Source: Streptacidiphilus carbonis
Lineage (GTDB): Bacteria > Actinomycetota > Actinomycetes > Streptomycetales > Streptomycetaceae
Assembly: GCF_000787775.1 (NCBI RefSeq)
Contig: NZ_BBPM01000010.1
Location: 62,001-126,000 of the forward strand
Reading direction: 5' to 3'
Length of the DNA: 64,000 nucleotides
Of this stretch, positions 42,780 through 50,974 are shown piece by piece (position 1 is the first letter of the stretch; each line of letters starts with the position of its first letter). Made by a program: the position numbers and the translations under genes. A model generated the notes under the pieces. It was not told the origin of the DNA, ran no database searches, and worked only from the letters and a program-made list of their open reading frames with translations.

Positions 42780-43569
42780 CGAAACTCCTGGGAAGCGGTG
42801 TCGTATCGGTATCGGCAGGTCGCGCGCTCGAGCAGAGCGGGTGCGGTTGTTTCCTAGGAGGCCCGTGTCCGGCGATGGGTTGCGGCAGGGATCACGTCAT
42901 GACATGTTCGAGGCATTTTGGGCGTACCGCCGTTACAGAAGAGCGGGGAAAGCGGGACATGCAGGGCAACTCGCCTCGACCATGGGGCCGGACCGAGACC
43001 GCAATGCGGGTCACGTGACGCCTCGCCATCCGGCCGGAAGCCGGTTCCGTCTGCTGCCGCAGCAAGGAGCCGCCCCGCCAGTGCTGTTCCGGCACCGAGT
43101 TCCGGAGTTCACGATGGACCTGGAACCGCGGTAGGAGAGTGCTCCTACTACTTGGACAGCGTCCCCACTTTTGACGGGACGACCTACCGGTTCTGCTTCA
43201 AGGCGGGTCGCTCGACCTGAAGGACGGTTACGGTCCCTGTTCGACTCGGGTCAGGTTCATCCGGCGTCGCCCTGACAGCGACGTCCGAGCACAGCCCTGC
43301 TCAGTGTTCGCTCGCTCAGCCGTTCCCTTCAAAGGAGCCGAACCCAACGGCAAATGCGTGGCACGATCGACGCGCGTCGAAGAGGATGGGTTCGCTGGCG
43401 GACCTTCCTCGGGTGTGCTGGAGGGCCATTGCCATGACCGGAATCGAGGCTTCGACCTCTCCCTGGAGGTCCTCGCCCACGCGGAGGTCACCCGTAGCCG
43501 CCGCCGGAGTGCCGCGCCGCCGGCCTGACGGCATGCCGTCCGGCCGACGACCAGTCGGCTGACGTCTGG
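42780..43569. other. 790-base gap without a recognised gene
   Basis: A short plus-strand piece, GECSYYLDSVPTFDGTTYRF then CFKAGRST before a stop at 43220, looks like the end of a protein but has no family match and no plausible start. On the minus strand LQGEVEASIPVMAMALQHTRG near 43430-43470 is similarly isolated. Probably remnants. Confidence 0.4.
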
Positions 43570-44535
43570 TCAGAGGCGCAGCAGGGCGCGGGCGTTCGCC
43601 GAGCCGATGCGGTGCTTGACCTCCTGCGGGAGGCTGGTCCGCTCCAGGGCGGCGACTGCGGCGGCGGTCTTCTCGTAGGGGTAGTCCACGGCGAAGAGCA
43701 CCGCCTGGGGGCCGAGCACGTGTACCAGCGCCTCGACCGCGGCCGGGGAGAGCACCCCGCTGGTGGTGGCCAGCACGTTGCTGCCGAAGTACTGCGACGG
43801 CTTGCGCAGCAGCGGGGTCGGGGCGCTGAGCGTGGCGTACCGCGAGTCGAACCGGGAGAGCTGGAAGGGCAGGAACTCCCCCGCGTGGCCGAGGATCATC
43901 CGGGCCTGCGGGTGGCGGTCGAAGACGCCGGAGAGCACGATCCGCATGGCGTGCCCGCCTGTCGTGGCCTGCCAGCTCCACAGCGCGCCGTCCATCTCCG
44001 GGTGGCCGGACAGCACGTGCCAGGAGTCGGCGGGCGGCATGCCCGGGTGCAGGTAGAGCGGCACGTCGAGTTCGACCAGGGCGGCCCAGACGGCGTCGAA
44101 GGCGGGGTCGTCGAGGTACCTGCCCTGGATGTGGTCGTTGACCAGGACGCCCTTGAAGCCCAGCTCCCCGACCGCGCGCCGGAGTTCGGCGACGGCAGCG
44201 GGCGGGTCCTGGAGCGGGAGCGCGGCGAAGGCGGCGAACCGGTCGGGGTGCGCCGTGACGATCGCGGCCAGCGAGTCGTTGACGTAGCCGGCGTTCGCCA
44301 CCGCGCGGGCCGGGTCCGGGTCCGCCTCGATGCCCGGGACGGTCAGCGAGAGCACCTGCACGGCGATGCCGTTGGCGTCCATGTCCGGCAGCCGCAGCTC
44401 GGTGACGTCCGGCAGCCGCCGGACCACGTCGGCGACGAAGGCGGGGTCCATGCCGGCCGGCACCGGGAACGGGGGACGGCGCTCGGCGAGGCCGGGGATG
44501 GCGACGGCCTCCTCGATCGCGATGTAGCCCGCCAT
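43570..44535 (-). CDS. Amidohydrolase-2 (ACMSD / resorcylate-decarboxylase-like) protein
   Basis: 321 residues, TIM-barrel. Recognisable blocks: MAGYIAIEEAV (normally I-A-x-E-E-H), LYLHPGMPPAD with the metal His, ILGHAGEFLPFQ, and FAVDYPYE with the metal Asp. The Ala in EEA replaces the His that normally completes the E-x-H metal pair, so metal binding or decarboxylase activity may differ. ATG 44535 overlaps the stop of the NAD(P)-binding gene (TGATG), so the two are coupled. Likely acts on an aromatic or beta-keto acid; may be a hydrolase. Confidence 0.87.
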   Translation of the reverse strand: MAGYIAIEEAVAIPGLAERRPPFPVPAGMDPAFVADVVRRLPDVTELRLPDMDANGIAVQVLSLTVPGIEADPDPARAVANAGYVNDSLAAIVTAHPDRFAAFAALPLQDPPAAVAELRRAVGELGFKGVLVNDHIQGRYLDDPAFDAVWAALVELDVPLYLHPGMPPADSWHVLSGHPEMDGALWSWQATTGGHAMRIVLSGVFDRHPQARMILGHAGEFLPFQLSRFDSRYATLSAPTPLLRKPSQYFGSNVLATTSGVLSPAAVEALVHVLGPQAVLFAVDYPYEKTAAAVAALERTSLPQEVKHRIGSANARALLRL

Positions 44536-45155
44536 CACGCCGCACCCGCCATCGGGACGAGGATGCCGGCGCCGACCGTCGGCGCCTCGACCTCGTCCAG
44601 CATCAGCGCCGCGACGGTGGCACGGGAGGCGTGCGGTGGCAGCAGCGGTTTGGGGTACTGCGCCAGCGGGATGTTGCGCCGGACCGTGCTGACCTGGCCG
44701 ACCCGCAGGTCGGGCGCGTGGAAGACGGTGGCGCCGCCGGCCAGCGCGATCGTGTCGGCCGCGCTCTTCTCCTCCAGCTCCTTGCCGACGAACAGCTTCA
44801 TCACACCGTGGTAGATCCCGCCGCCGGCGCCGGTCGAGGCTCCCGAGCCCAGCGCTCCGAGCCAGAGGACGCGGACCGGCAGCCCCGCCACCAACCGGGC
44901 GCCGGCGAGCAGGGCGCCCGGGCCGTCGCCCTTGCTGATGCCGAGCGCGGAGACGAGCACGTCGACGTCGACCGGCTCCGGGAACTCCTGCGGCCTGGTC
45001 ACGTCCGCTTGCCGGACCTCGACTCCGCCCCGCGCGGGCCGGGCGTACTGCTGCGGGCTGCGAACCAGGGCGACCACCTCGTGGCCCCGGTCGAGCGCCT
45101 GTTCCACGACCAGGCGGCCGACCCGCCCGGTCGCACCGAGGACTGCGATGCGCAT
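44535..45155 (-). CDS. NAD(P)-binding atypical SDR (NmrA-like)
   Basis: 206 residues. Opens MRIAVLGATGRVGRLVVEQA with the GxxGxxG dinucleotide site, but lacks the YxxxK pair, as in atypical SDR/NmrA-like reductases and redox sensors. GGAG lies six bases before the ATG. First of a two-gene operon with the amidohydrolase, driven from a promoter that contains a 33-bp inverted repeat next to the divergent tetR gene. Confidence 0.9.
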   Translation of the reverse strand: MRIAVLGATGRVGRLVVEQALDRGHEVVALVRSPQQYARPARGGVEVRQADVTRPQEFPEPVDVDVLVSALGISKGDGPGALLAGARLVAGLPVRVLWLGALGSGASTGAGGGIYHGVMKLFVGKELEEKSAADTIALAGGATVFHAPDLRVGQVSTVRRNIPLAQYPKPLLPPHASRATVAALMLDEVEAPTVGAGILVPMAGAA

Positions 45156-45171
45156 GGTGACTCCATAACTA

Positions 45172-45204
45172 AACAGGTGTTGGTTACTTGAGTGAACACC
45201 TGTT
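45172..45204. promoter_or_regulatory. Probable TetR operator
   Basis: AACAGGTGTT (45172-45181) and AACACCTGTT (45195-45204), exact 10-bp inverted repeats with a 13-base spacer. They overlap the promoter of the minus-strand SDR/amidohydrolase pair (candidate -35 TTCACT between the arms and -10 TAGTTA just outside). Confidence 0.75.
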
Positions 45205-45366
45205 GGTGATGGGTGTCAAGGCGCGCCCAGGCCCTGCGCAGCACTGCACAGGGCCTGGGTTCCCGGTCTGCCACGGCCGGTCCCGCTCCACCACGACCGG
45301 CCGGGGCGCGTCAGCGGCGCCAAAAGGTAAAGTGATCTTCCGTCACCGACAGGGAGGATCCGGGAC

Positions 45367-46023
45367 ATGGGCGGTGAGCAGGCCCCGCGCCGCCGGCGCA
45401 ACCCCCGCGGGCAGGGGCAGGTGCTCAAGGCCGAGCTGGTCGAGGCCGCGGCCCACCTGCTGGCCACCCTCGACCAGCCCGAGACGCTGACCCTGCGGCA
45501 GGTCGCCCGCGAGGTCGGGGTCGCGCCCGCCAGCATCTACAGCCACTTCCCCGACCTCGGGTCACTGGTCCAGCACGTGCTGCGCCTGCGCTACGCCGAG
45601 CTGGCCCGCCTGATGGACCAGGCCGCGGCCCCGGCCGCCGACCCCCTCGACGACCTTGTCGGCCGCTGCGCGGCCTACGTGCGCTGGGGCGTCGAGCACT
45701 CCGGCGAGTACCGCACGCTCTTCGGCGGCCGGATGCCCGCCGACCTCGCACTGCTCCAGGACCACGGCGCCGGCGAGGCCCTGCTGGGCTCCGTCATCGC
45801 CTCACTCACGGCCGTCCGACAGCGCGGGGGCAAGCAGACCACCCCCGCCCAGCAGTGGCAGAACGGGCTGCTGCTCTGGACCGGACTGCACGGCCTCGTC
45901 ACGCTCTACAACGACCACGGCGAGCTGCCCTGGCCGCCACTGGACGCCCTGATCGCCGACCTTCTCGGCCTCCACACCGGACAGCCCGCGGAGGAGTTCG
46001 CGGCGCGCCTCACCCCGCCCTGA
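45367..46023 (+). CDS. TetR-family transcriptional regulator
   Basis: 218 residues; HTH with LVEAAAHLLATLDQPETLTL, then QVAREVGVAPASIYSHFPD, and a C-terminal WHG-like domain. GGGAGG precedes the ATG. Divergent from the SDR/amidohydrolase operon, with a clear inverted repeat between. Its own upstream region has GTGATCTTCCGTCAC at about 45330-45345, a weaker dyad that may mediate autoregulation. Confidence 0.94.
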   Translation: MGGEQAPRRRRNPRGQGQVLKAELVEAAAHLLATLDQPETLTLRQVAREVGVAPASIYSHFPDLGSLVQHVLRLRYAELARLMDQAAAPAADPLDDLVGRCAAYVRWGVEHSGEYRTLFGGRMPADLALLQDHGAGEALLGSVIASLTAVRQRGGKQTTPAQQWQNGLLLWTGLHGLVTLYNDHGELPWPPLDALIADLLGLHTGQPAEEFAARLTPP

Positions 46024-46119
46024 ACCCCGGCAGTGCGGGGTGGCCCCTCACGTCCGCTTGCAGCCAGGCGATCTCTCGCGGGCCCGGGCCCCCAGGAGGG
46101 CGCTCTCACCGACGGCGGC

Positions 46120-47316
46120 TCAGCCCAGGCCGGTGAGCAGCACCGACTGGGGTATCGCCACGGTCGGATCGGAGACCGTACCCACAGCCGTCACCCGGCC
46201 CTGGGCCGAGACCACGACGCCGCTGGGGTCGAAGAGGGTGCCGGCGGGCAGCCCCAGCGAGTGCCACGTCCCAGCGGTGTAGCTCATGGCGTAGCCGTCG
46301 GATCCGGGCCCCGGGTAGGGCGCCAGCGTGGTCCGGCCGACCACGACCACGCCCGCCGGGTCCAGGGCCAGGGATGCCGCGCGGCCCGCCGCGGCCGGTG
46401 TGGCCACCTGCCGCCAGGTGCGGCCGTCCCAGTGCTCGACCAGGGCGTGTCCCACTCCCCCGTCGGCGTCGTCGAGCATGGTCCGGCCCGCCACCCACAC
46501 GTCGTGAGGACCGCGGGCTGCGATGGCGTTGAACTCGCCGAAGACGCCCTGGTACTGGGGTGTGGCGACGTGGGTCCAGCTGTGCCCGTCGAAGTGGAGC
46601 AGCAGCGGCTGGTCGTCGTCCATGCTCGCGCCCACGGCCCAGACGTCGCCGGGGCCCACCTCCGTCACGGCGTTCAGGGCCCAGTCCCCGGACAGCTGCG
46701 GGAGCGCGGCCTGCGTCCAGCCGGTGCCGTCCCAGTGGTCGACCAGCCCGGTGAGGATGCCGTTGGGGTTGTTGTCCCCTCCTCCTGACACCTGGGCCCA
46801 GCCGACCGCCCACGCGTCGTGGCTGCCGCTTCCGGAAACCCCCAGAAACCCGGCGGTGTCGGCGAGGGTGTCCGACGGAACGGGCGCGCTGACCAGCTTC
46901 CAGGACGCGCCGTCCCAGTGCTCGGTCACGATGCCGCCCACCGCGCTGTTGTCGTCCCCGACCAGCCAACCGTCCCTGCTGGAGCGCGCGCTGACGGCGT
47001 TGAAGCGGGTCCGGGCGCCGTCGGGCAGTGGCGCGGTGGTTGCGGTCACCCACCCCTGCCTGTCCGCGCCGGCGCGGACCAGCAATACCGGCGAGTGCAG
47101 GCTGACCTTGCCCTGCTGGGTGATCTGGAAGCCGGCTGCCCAGGTGGTCCCCGGTGCCGTCTCGGCGGCACCGGTCAGCACGGTGTCCGCCACCGGCGAG
47201 GCCGCCACCGTCCAACCGGACCCGGCGACAGGGTCCGCCGCGTCGGCACGGCCCGCGCCTCCCACAGCAAGCGCCACCGCGATGGCCGCGGTCGCCACCT
47301 TCGTACGATTCAGCAT
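46120..47316 (-). CDS. Secreted beta-propeller protein
   Basis: 398 residues with a Sec signal (MLNRTKVATAAIAVALAVGG then ADAADP). The mature part has about six repeats built around (H/D)xWAVGxxx...HWDGxxWxxVxxP, for example SHDAWAVGWAQ, GDVWAVGASM and HDVWVAGRTM, each a propeller blade. Such proteins are common secreted proteins of unknown role in streptomycetes. No catalytic motif. Single gene; followed by a convergent tetR gene. Confidence 0.9.
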   Translation of the reverse strand: MLNRTKVATAAIAVALAVGGAGRADAADPVAGSGWTVAASPVADTVLTGAAETAPGTTWAAGFQITQQGKVSLHSPVLLVRAGADRQGWVTATTAPLPDGARTRFNAVSARSSRDGWLVGDDNSAVGGIVTEHWDGASWKLVSAPVPSDTLADTAGFLGVSGSGSHDAWAVGWAQVSGGGDNNPNGILTGLVDHWDGTGWTQAALPQLSGDWALNAVTEVGPGDVWAVGASMDDDQPLLLHFDGHSWTHVATPQYQGVFGEFNAIAARGPHDVWVAGRTMLDDADGGVGHALVEHWDGRTWRQVATPAAAGRAASLALDPAGVVVVGRTTLAPYPGPGSDGYAMSYTAGTWHSLGLPAGTLFDPSGVVVSAQGRVTAVGTVSDPTVAIPQSVLLTGLG

Positions 47317-47787
47317 GGTGTCCTCCAGGTTCGCCGAATACGACCGAGGAGGGACTACGGAGCCATACGGACCCCGGTGATCCCCTCCGCCTGCATGACG
47401 CTTGAGAGGTCGCCGGTTGTCACATCGTCAGGTACGGCGGATCGCGTAGATCGAGCCGATCTCGGACATCTTCTCTGCTCTCCAGCAACGCGGCTGCGCA
47501 CTCTCTGCTAGGCGGGGGCCGGCCAGGTCACGGGCCGTACGCTCGCCGGCGTGCGGCTCTCGCCAGCGCATCCCGATTACCGGGTGCTGGAGAAGGTGCC
47601 CCGGGCCGGCTGTCGGGACGTTTCGCCTTCAGCCCGGAGATGCTGGTGATCGAGGCAGCGGCGCACGGGAGGCCAAGGCGGTGCCCCGAGTGCGCGACCT
47701 TCTCGGACGTCCCAGAGCGCCAGCGCCTCGAAATGACGCCGTCAGGGCCAGTCACGGAGGAGGCGCCCGCGAGGGTCCAGGACCCGG
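47317..47787. other. 471-base gap, fragments only
   Basis: Plus-strand pieces VRLSPAHPDYRVLEKVP (about 47550) and MLVIEAAAHGRPRRCPECAT (47640 on) have coding character but different frames; the second has a CxxC resembling the N-terminal zinc motif of some transposases. Neither can be called. Confidence 0.35.
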
Positions 47788-48048
47788 TCAGCCATCATGC
47801 TGACGGCGTTGAAAGCGGGACCAACCCACGGCGAACAGCAGCGCGAAGGCCCACACGTAAAGCCCCGCGCACGCAATCACGCCCGTGCCGATCATCCCGA
47901 GGAAAGCCCACAATCCTGTCCCATCGAGCAGCAGCACGAAGAAGCCGACCAGCGCGAACGGCGTGGATACCATCAACGATATGAGGCCATAGAGCGGCCT
48001 GAATTCCGCTTCTCTCACGTTCCCCCCAACGACGAGCACCGTCAACAT
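47788..48048 (-). CDS. Small membrane protein, 86 residues
   Basis: Two membrane helices (LYGLISLMVSTPFALVGFFV and MIGTGVIACAGLYVWAFAL) with a basic C-terminus RFQRRQHDG. ATG at 48048, GGGA seven bases before it. No family recognised. Immediately upstream lie two exact 36-bp tandem repeats that may regulate it. Confidence 0.65.
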   Translation of the reverse strand: MLTVLVVGGNVREAEFRPLYGLISLMVSTPFALVGFFVLLLDGTGLWAFLGMIGTGVIACAGLYVWAFALLFAVGWSRFQRRQHDG

Positions 48049-48066
48049 TGTCCCAACGGCGCGGCA

Positions 48067-48145
48067 GCGGGCCCTGAGTACGGAGACTCAGCTTCACGTC
48101 ACCGCGGCCGCGGGCCCTGAGTACGGAGACTCAGCTTCACGTCAC
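48067..48145. repeat. Two exact 36-bp direct repeats, 7-bp apart
   Basis: Copies at 48067-48102 and 48110-48145 begin GCGGGCCCTGAGTACGGAG and end CTTCACGTCAC; period 43 bases. Each contains the small hairpin CTGAGT-acggag-ACTCAG. They lie 19 bases upstream of the small membrane protein gene, so may be regulator sites or a recent duplication. Confidence 0.9.
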
Positions 48146-48694
48146 TGGGCGGCAACCGGGCCGCAGGCAAAGAATCCCAACCAGGCCGTCAGCGAACCGA
48201 GAAGCCGTATCGCTATCGATCATGAGGTCGGTTCTGATCGAACAGGGTGCCTGGTCTGATGATGTTGGCCCGGTGGGCGCATGGGAGCAGGGCCTCCGGT
48301 GCAGCACGAGGGTTGCCGCAGCCAACGCGTGCCCTGGCGGCCCTGCTGTCCAGTCTTGCGTGCCGGTAACGGTCGCGTCCAACTCCCGTGCGTCGGCGTG
48401 CGATTGTCTCGCGCACCGGCTCGGGAACGCCGGGTACCGACCGGAGCGGGTGCGGCGGGATCCGGCGGACATGACGGACGCGCAGGGGGCGCCGAGCCCA
48501 CCGGGCGTGACACCCTGAGGCCGCTCGGCTGAGCGGGGTCCGCTGGATCCAAGCGTCAGCCCTTGTCTTATCTGCGGGATCCCGGACCGGCGTCGCAGCC
48601 AGGCGCCGCGCTGGTGCGTCTGCCCCGGATATCTGTTCGGGAACACGCCGTCCGTAACTGGCGCCCGCCCCGTCGCCTGGGCGAGGATGATCGC
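48146..48694. other. 549-base gap, nothing recognised
   Basis: Long open frames on both strands are GC-bias artefacts: compositions are rich in Arg, Pro and Ala and show no domain. It must contain the aldo-keto reductase promoter near its right end. Confidence 0.4.
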
Positions 48695-49624
48695 GTGAAG
48701 ATGCTCCCTATTCCCCATACCCAGGCCAACGCCTCGAACGTCGTCCTCGGACTCATGCGCATCGCAAAACTCCAGGACGAGGACATCAGGGCCCTGTACG
48801 GCAGCGCCCGCGACGCCGGCATCAACGCCTTCGACCATGCCGACATCTACGGTCCGTCGCGGCACGCCTGCGAGGAGCGGTTCGGGCAGGCCGTCAAACT
48901 GACCGGCGCAGAGCGCGAGTCGGTGGTCATCCAGAGCAAGGTCGGCATCCGCCCCGGGTTCTTCGACTTCTCCAAAGAGCACATCCTGCGCACCGTCGAG
49001 GAGTCGCTTGCCGCGCTGCGCACCGACTACCTCGACATGCTGCTGCTGCACCGCCCCGACGCCCTTGTCGAGCCGGAGGAGGTGGCCCAGGCATTCGACG
49101 AACTGCACGAGGCCGGGAAGGTCATCTCTTTCGGGGTCTCCAACCACACGCCCGGACAGATCGAACTCCTCAAAACCGCCGTACGCAGGCCGCTGGTGGT
49201 CAATCAGGCGCAGTTGAGCATCACGCACTGCCCGATGATCGCTTCTGGTGTCGCGGCGAACATGGCCGGCCTCGACCAGTCCGTCGACCGCGACAACGGT
49301 CTGCTCGACCATGCGCGCCTCAACGGCATCACCGTGCAGGCATGGTCCCCGTTCCAGAAGGGCTTCTTCGACGGCGTCTTCATCGGCGACCGGGAGAACT
49401 ACCCGGAGCTGAACACCGCCCTGGAGGAGATCGCCGCGAAGTACGAGGTGACGCCCACCGGCGTCGCCGTCGCCTGGATCACCCGCCACCCGGCCAATAT
49501 GCAGGTCGTGCTCGGCACCACCAATCCGCACCGGGTCACCGAGTGCGCTGCCGGCTCCGAGCTTCCACTCACCCGTGAGGAGTGGTACCGCCTTTTCCGC
49601 GCGGCCGGCCACACCCTGCCGTAG
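48695..49624 (+). CDS. Aldo-keto reductase
   Basis: 309 residues; (beta/alpha)8 NADPH-dependent reductase. FDHADIYGPSRHACEERFGQ has catalytic Asp and Tyr, VIQSKVGIRPG the Lys, and LLLHRPDALVEP the His; the layout matches YdhF/YcsN-type AKRs. GTG 48695 follows GAGGA by eight bases; ATG 48701 is an alternative; the open frame from 48563 is not used. Single gene. Confidence 0.94.
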   Translation: MKMLPIPHTQANASNVVLGLMRIAKLQDEDIRALYGSARDAGINAFDHADIYGPSRHACEERFGQAVKLTGAERESVVIQSKVGIRPGFFDFSKEHILRTVEESLAALRTDYLDMLLLHRPDALVEPEEVAQAFDELHEAGKVISFGVSNHTPGQIELLKTAVRRPLVVNQAQLSITHCPMIASGVAANMAGLDQSVDRDNGLLDHARLNGITVQAWSPFQKGFFDGVFIGDRENYPELNTALEEIAAKYEVTPTGVAVAWITRHPANMQVVLGTTNPHRVTECAAGSELPLTREEWYRLFRAAGHTLP

Positions 49625-49786
49625 TGGATCGGGGGGGCAGACACGGTCGGTCCGCCTGGGCCACGGCCCCATTCGGATCGCCGCCATCTTGACGGTGCCC
49701 GGTGTGCGCCCGGTGGCCGCCCTGTGCCGCGCGGCTCAGGCGGTCGGAGGTCGTCCCGGTGGATCGGATCGGGTAGGAATGTCCTC

Positions 49787-50644
49787 ATGACGCAGCCAGG
49801 TCGTGAGCCGACCCTCCCGCAGATGCTGGCAGCCAACGAGCGGAACTGGGACGCCCGTACGCCCGTGCACGCCGCCAGCGACTTCTACGGCCTGGACGGC
49901 TCCCGAACGGGCACCGATTGGTTCGCGCCGTTCGAGTGGTCGGACCTCGGCGACCTGCGGGGGCGCAATGTGCTGCATCTGCAGTGCCACCTGGGCACCG
50001 AGACCCGCGCTCTGGCCGAGCAGGGTGCCCAGCACACGGTGGGGCTCGACTTCTCCCGCGAGTCCATCACACAGGCCCGAAAGCTGGCCGCCGGGACAGC
50101 AGCGAGCCTGGAGTTCGTCCACGCCGACGTGCACGACGCCGTCGCCGCGCTGGGCGGACGGCGCTTCGACGTCGTCTACACCGGCAAGGGCGCCCTGTGC
50201 TACCTCCCCGACCTGAACCGCTGGGCGCAGATCGTGCACGCGCTGCTGCAGCCCGGCGGGATGCTGTACCTGGTGGAGTTCCACCCGCTGCTCAACTCCC
50301 TTGGCCCCACTCCCCAGCCGGACGAGGAACCCGGGCAGCTGCGGCTGAGCCGCGACTACCTGGGCGGCAGAGGGCCACTGCGGATCGACAACCCCCGCAC
50401 GTACACCGACGGACCGCCCTTGGACGGGGCCACGGTGAGCTACGAGTGGCGCCACGGACTCGGCGATGTCGTCCAAGCCGTGGCGGGTGCGGGGCTGCGG
50501 CTGGACGTTCTGCGCGAGACGGACCTGCTGCCCTGGCCCCGCTTCGCGGCCATGGTCCCCGGTGAAGGCGGCTGGTGGCGGCTGCCCGAGCACCAGCCGA
50601 AGGTACCGTTGATGTTCGCTCTGCGAGCCGTGAGACCGGTCTGA
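49787..50644 (+). CDS. SAM-dependent methyltransferase
   Basis: 285 residues. SAM-binding motif I is degenerate but clear: NVLHLQCHLGTETRALAEQG (LxCxxGxxT type), followed by VGLDFSRESI and FDVVYTGKGALCYLPDLN. This LQCHxG variety is common in actinomycete class I methyltransferases. AGGA eight bases before the ATG. Substrate unknown. It starts 163 bases after the aldo-keto reductase, same strand, so could be cotranscribed. Confidence 0.9.
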   Translation: MTQPGREPTLPQMLAANERNWDARTPVHAASDFYGLDGSRTGTDWFAPFEWSDLGDLRGRNVLHLQCHLGTETRALAEQGAQHTVGLDFSRESITQARKLAAGTAASLEFVHADVHDAVAALGGRRFDVVYTGKGALCYLPDLNRWAQIVHALLQPGGMLYLVEFHPLLNSLGPTPQPDEEPGQLRLSRDYLGGRGPLRIDNPRTYTDGPPLDGATVSYEWRHGLGDVVQAVAGAGLRLDVLRETDLLPWPRFAAMVPGEGGWWRLPEHQPKVPLMFALRAVRPV

Positions 50645-50809
50645 CTGCGAGCAGTGCCCCGCGCGTATCCCGCTCTGCGAGCCGGTGGACGACCCGGCCG
50701 CGCGGTGCGGATCGGTCTACGTCGGGGCGAGCCGAACGTTGATCCTCTTCCCTTCCGGGGTCGGACCGGACGTTCGACCTCTGCAACGTGATTCAGCAGG
50801 TTCCAGCCG

Positions 50810-50834
50810 GACCCGCGCCCCCCGTCGGCGGGTC
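50810..50834. terminator. Weak hairpin after the methyltransferase
   Basis: GACCCGC (50810-50816) and GCGGGTC (50828-50834), 7-bp stem with an 11-base loop, 166 bases after the stop. The 330-base gap 50645-50974 holds no gene. Confidence 0.4.
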
Positions 50835-50974
50835 GGGGATGCGGCGCTGCGTGCGTGTCGCAGGAGACCGGGCCGTTGTGTCGACGGTCTTCTGCACCTG
50901 CCCCCGGCGGGGACGCCGCAGGCAAGGGGCAGAATCCGGGGGGCGGCCGCCGAGGTGCCGGTCGTAATATGGTC

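Noticed and set aside
47640-47800. ISL3-like transposase zinc-motif fragment
   Set aside because: One CxxC and about 25 residues; no inverted repeats or further transposase sequence.
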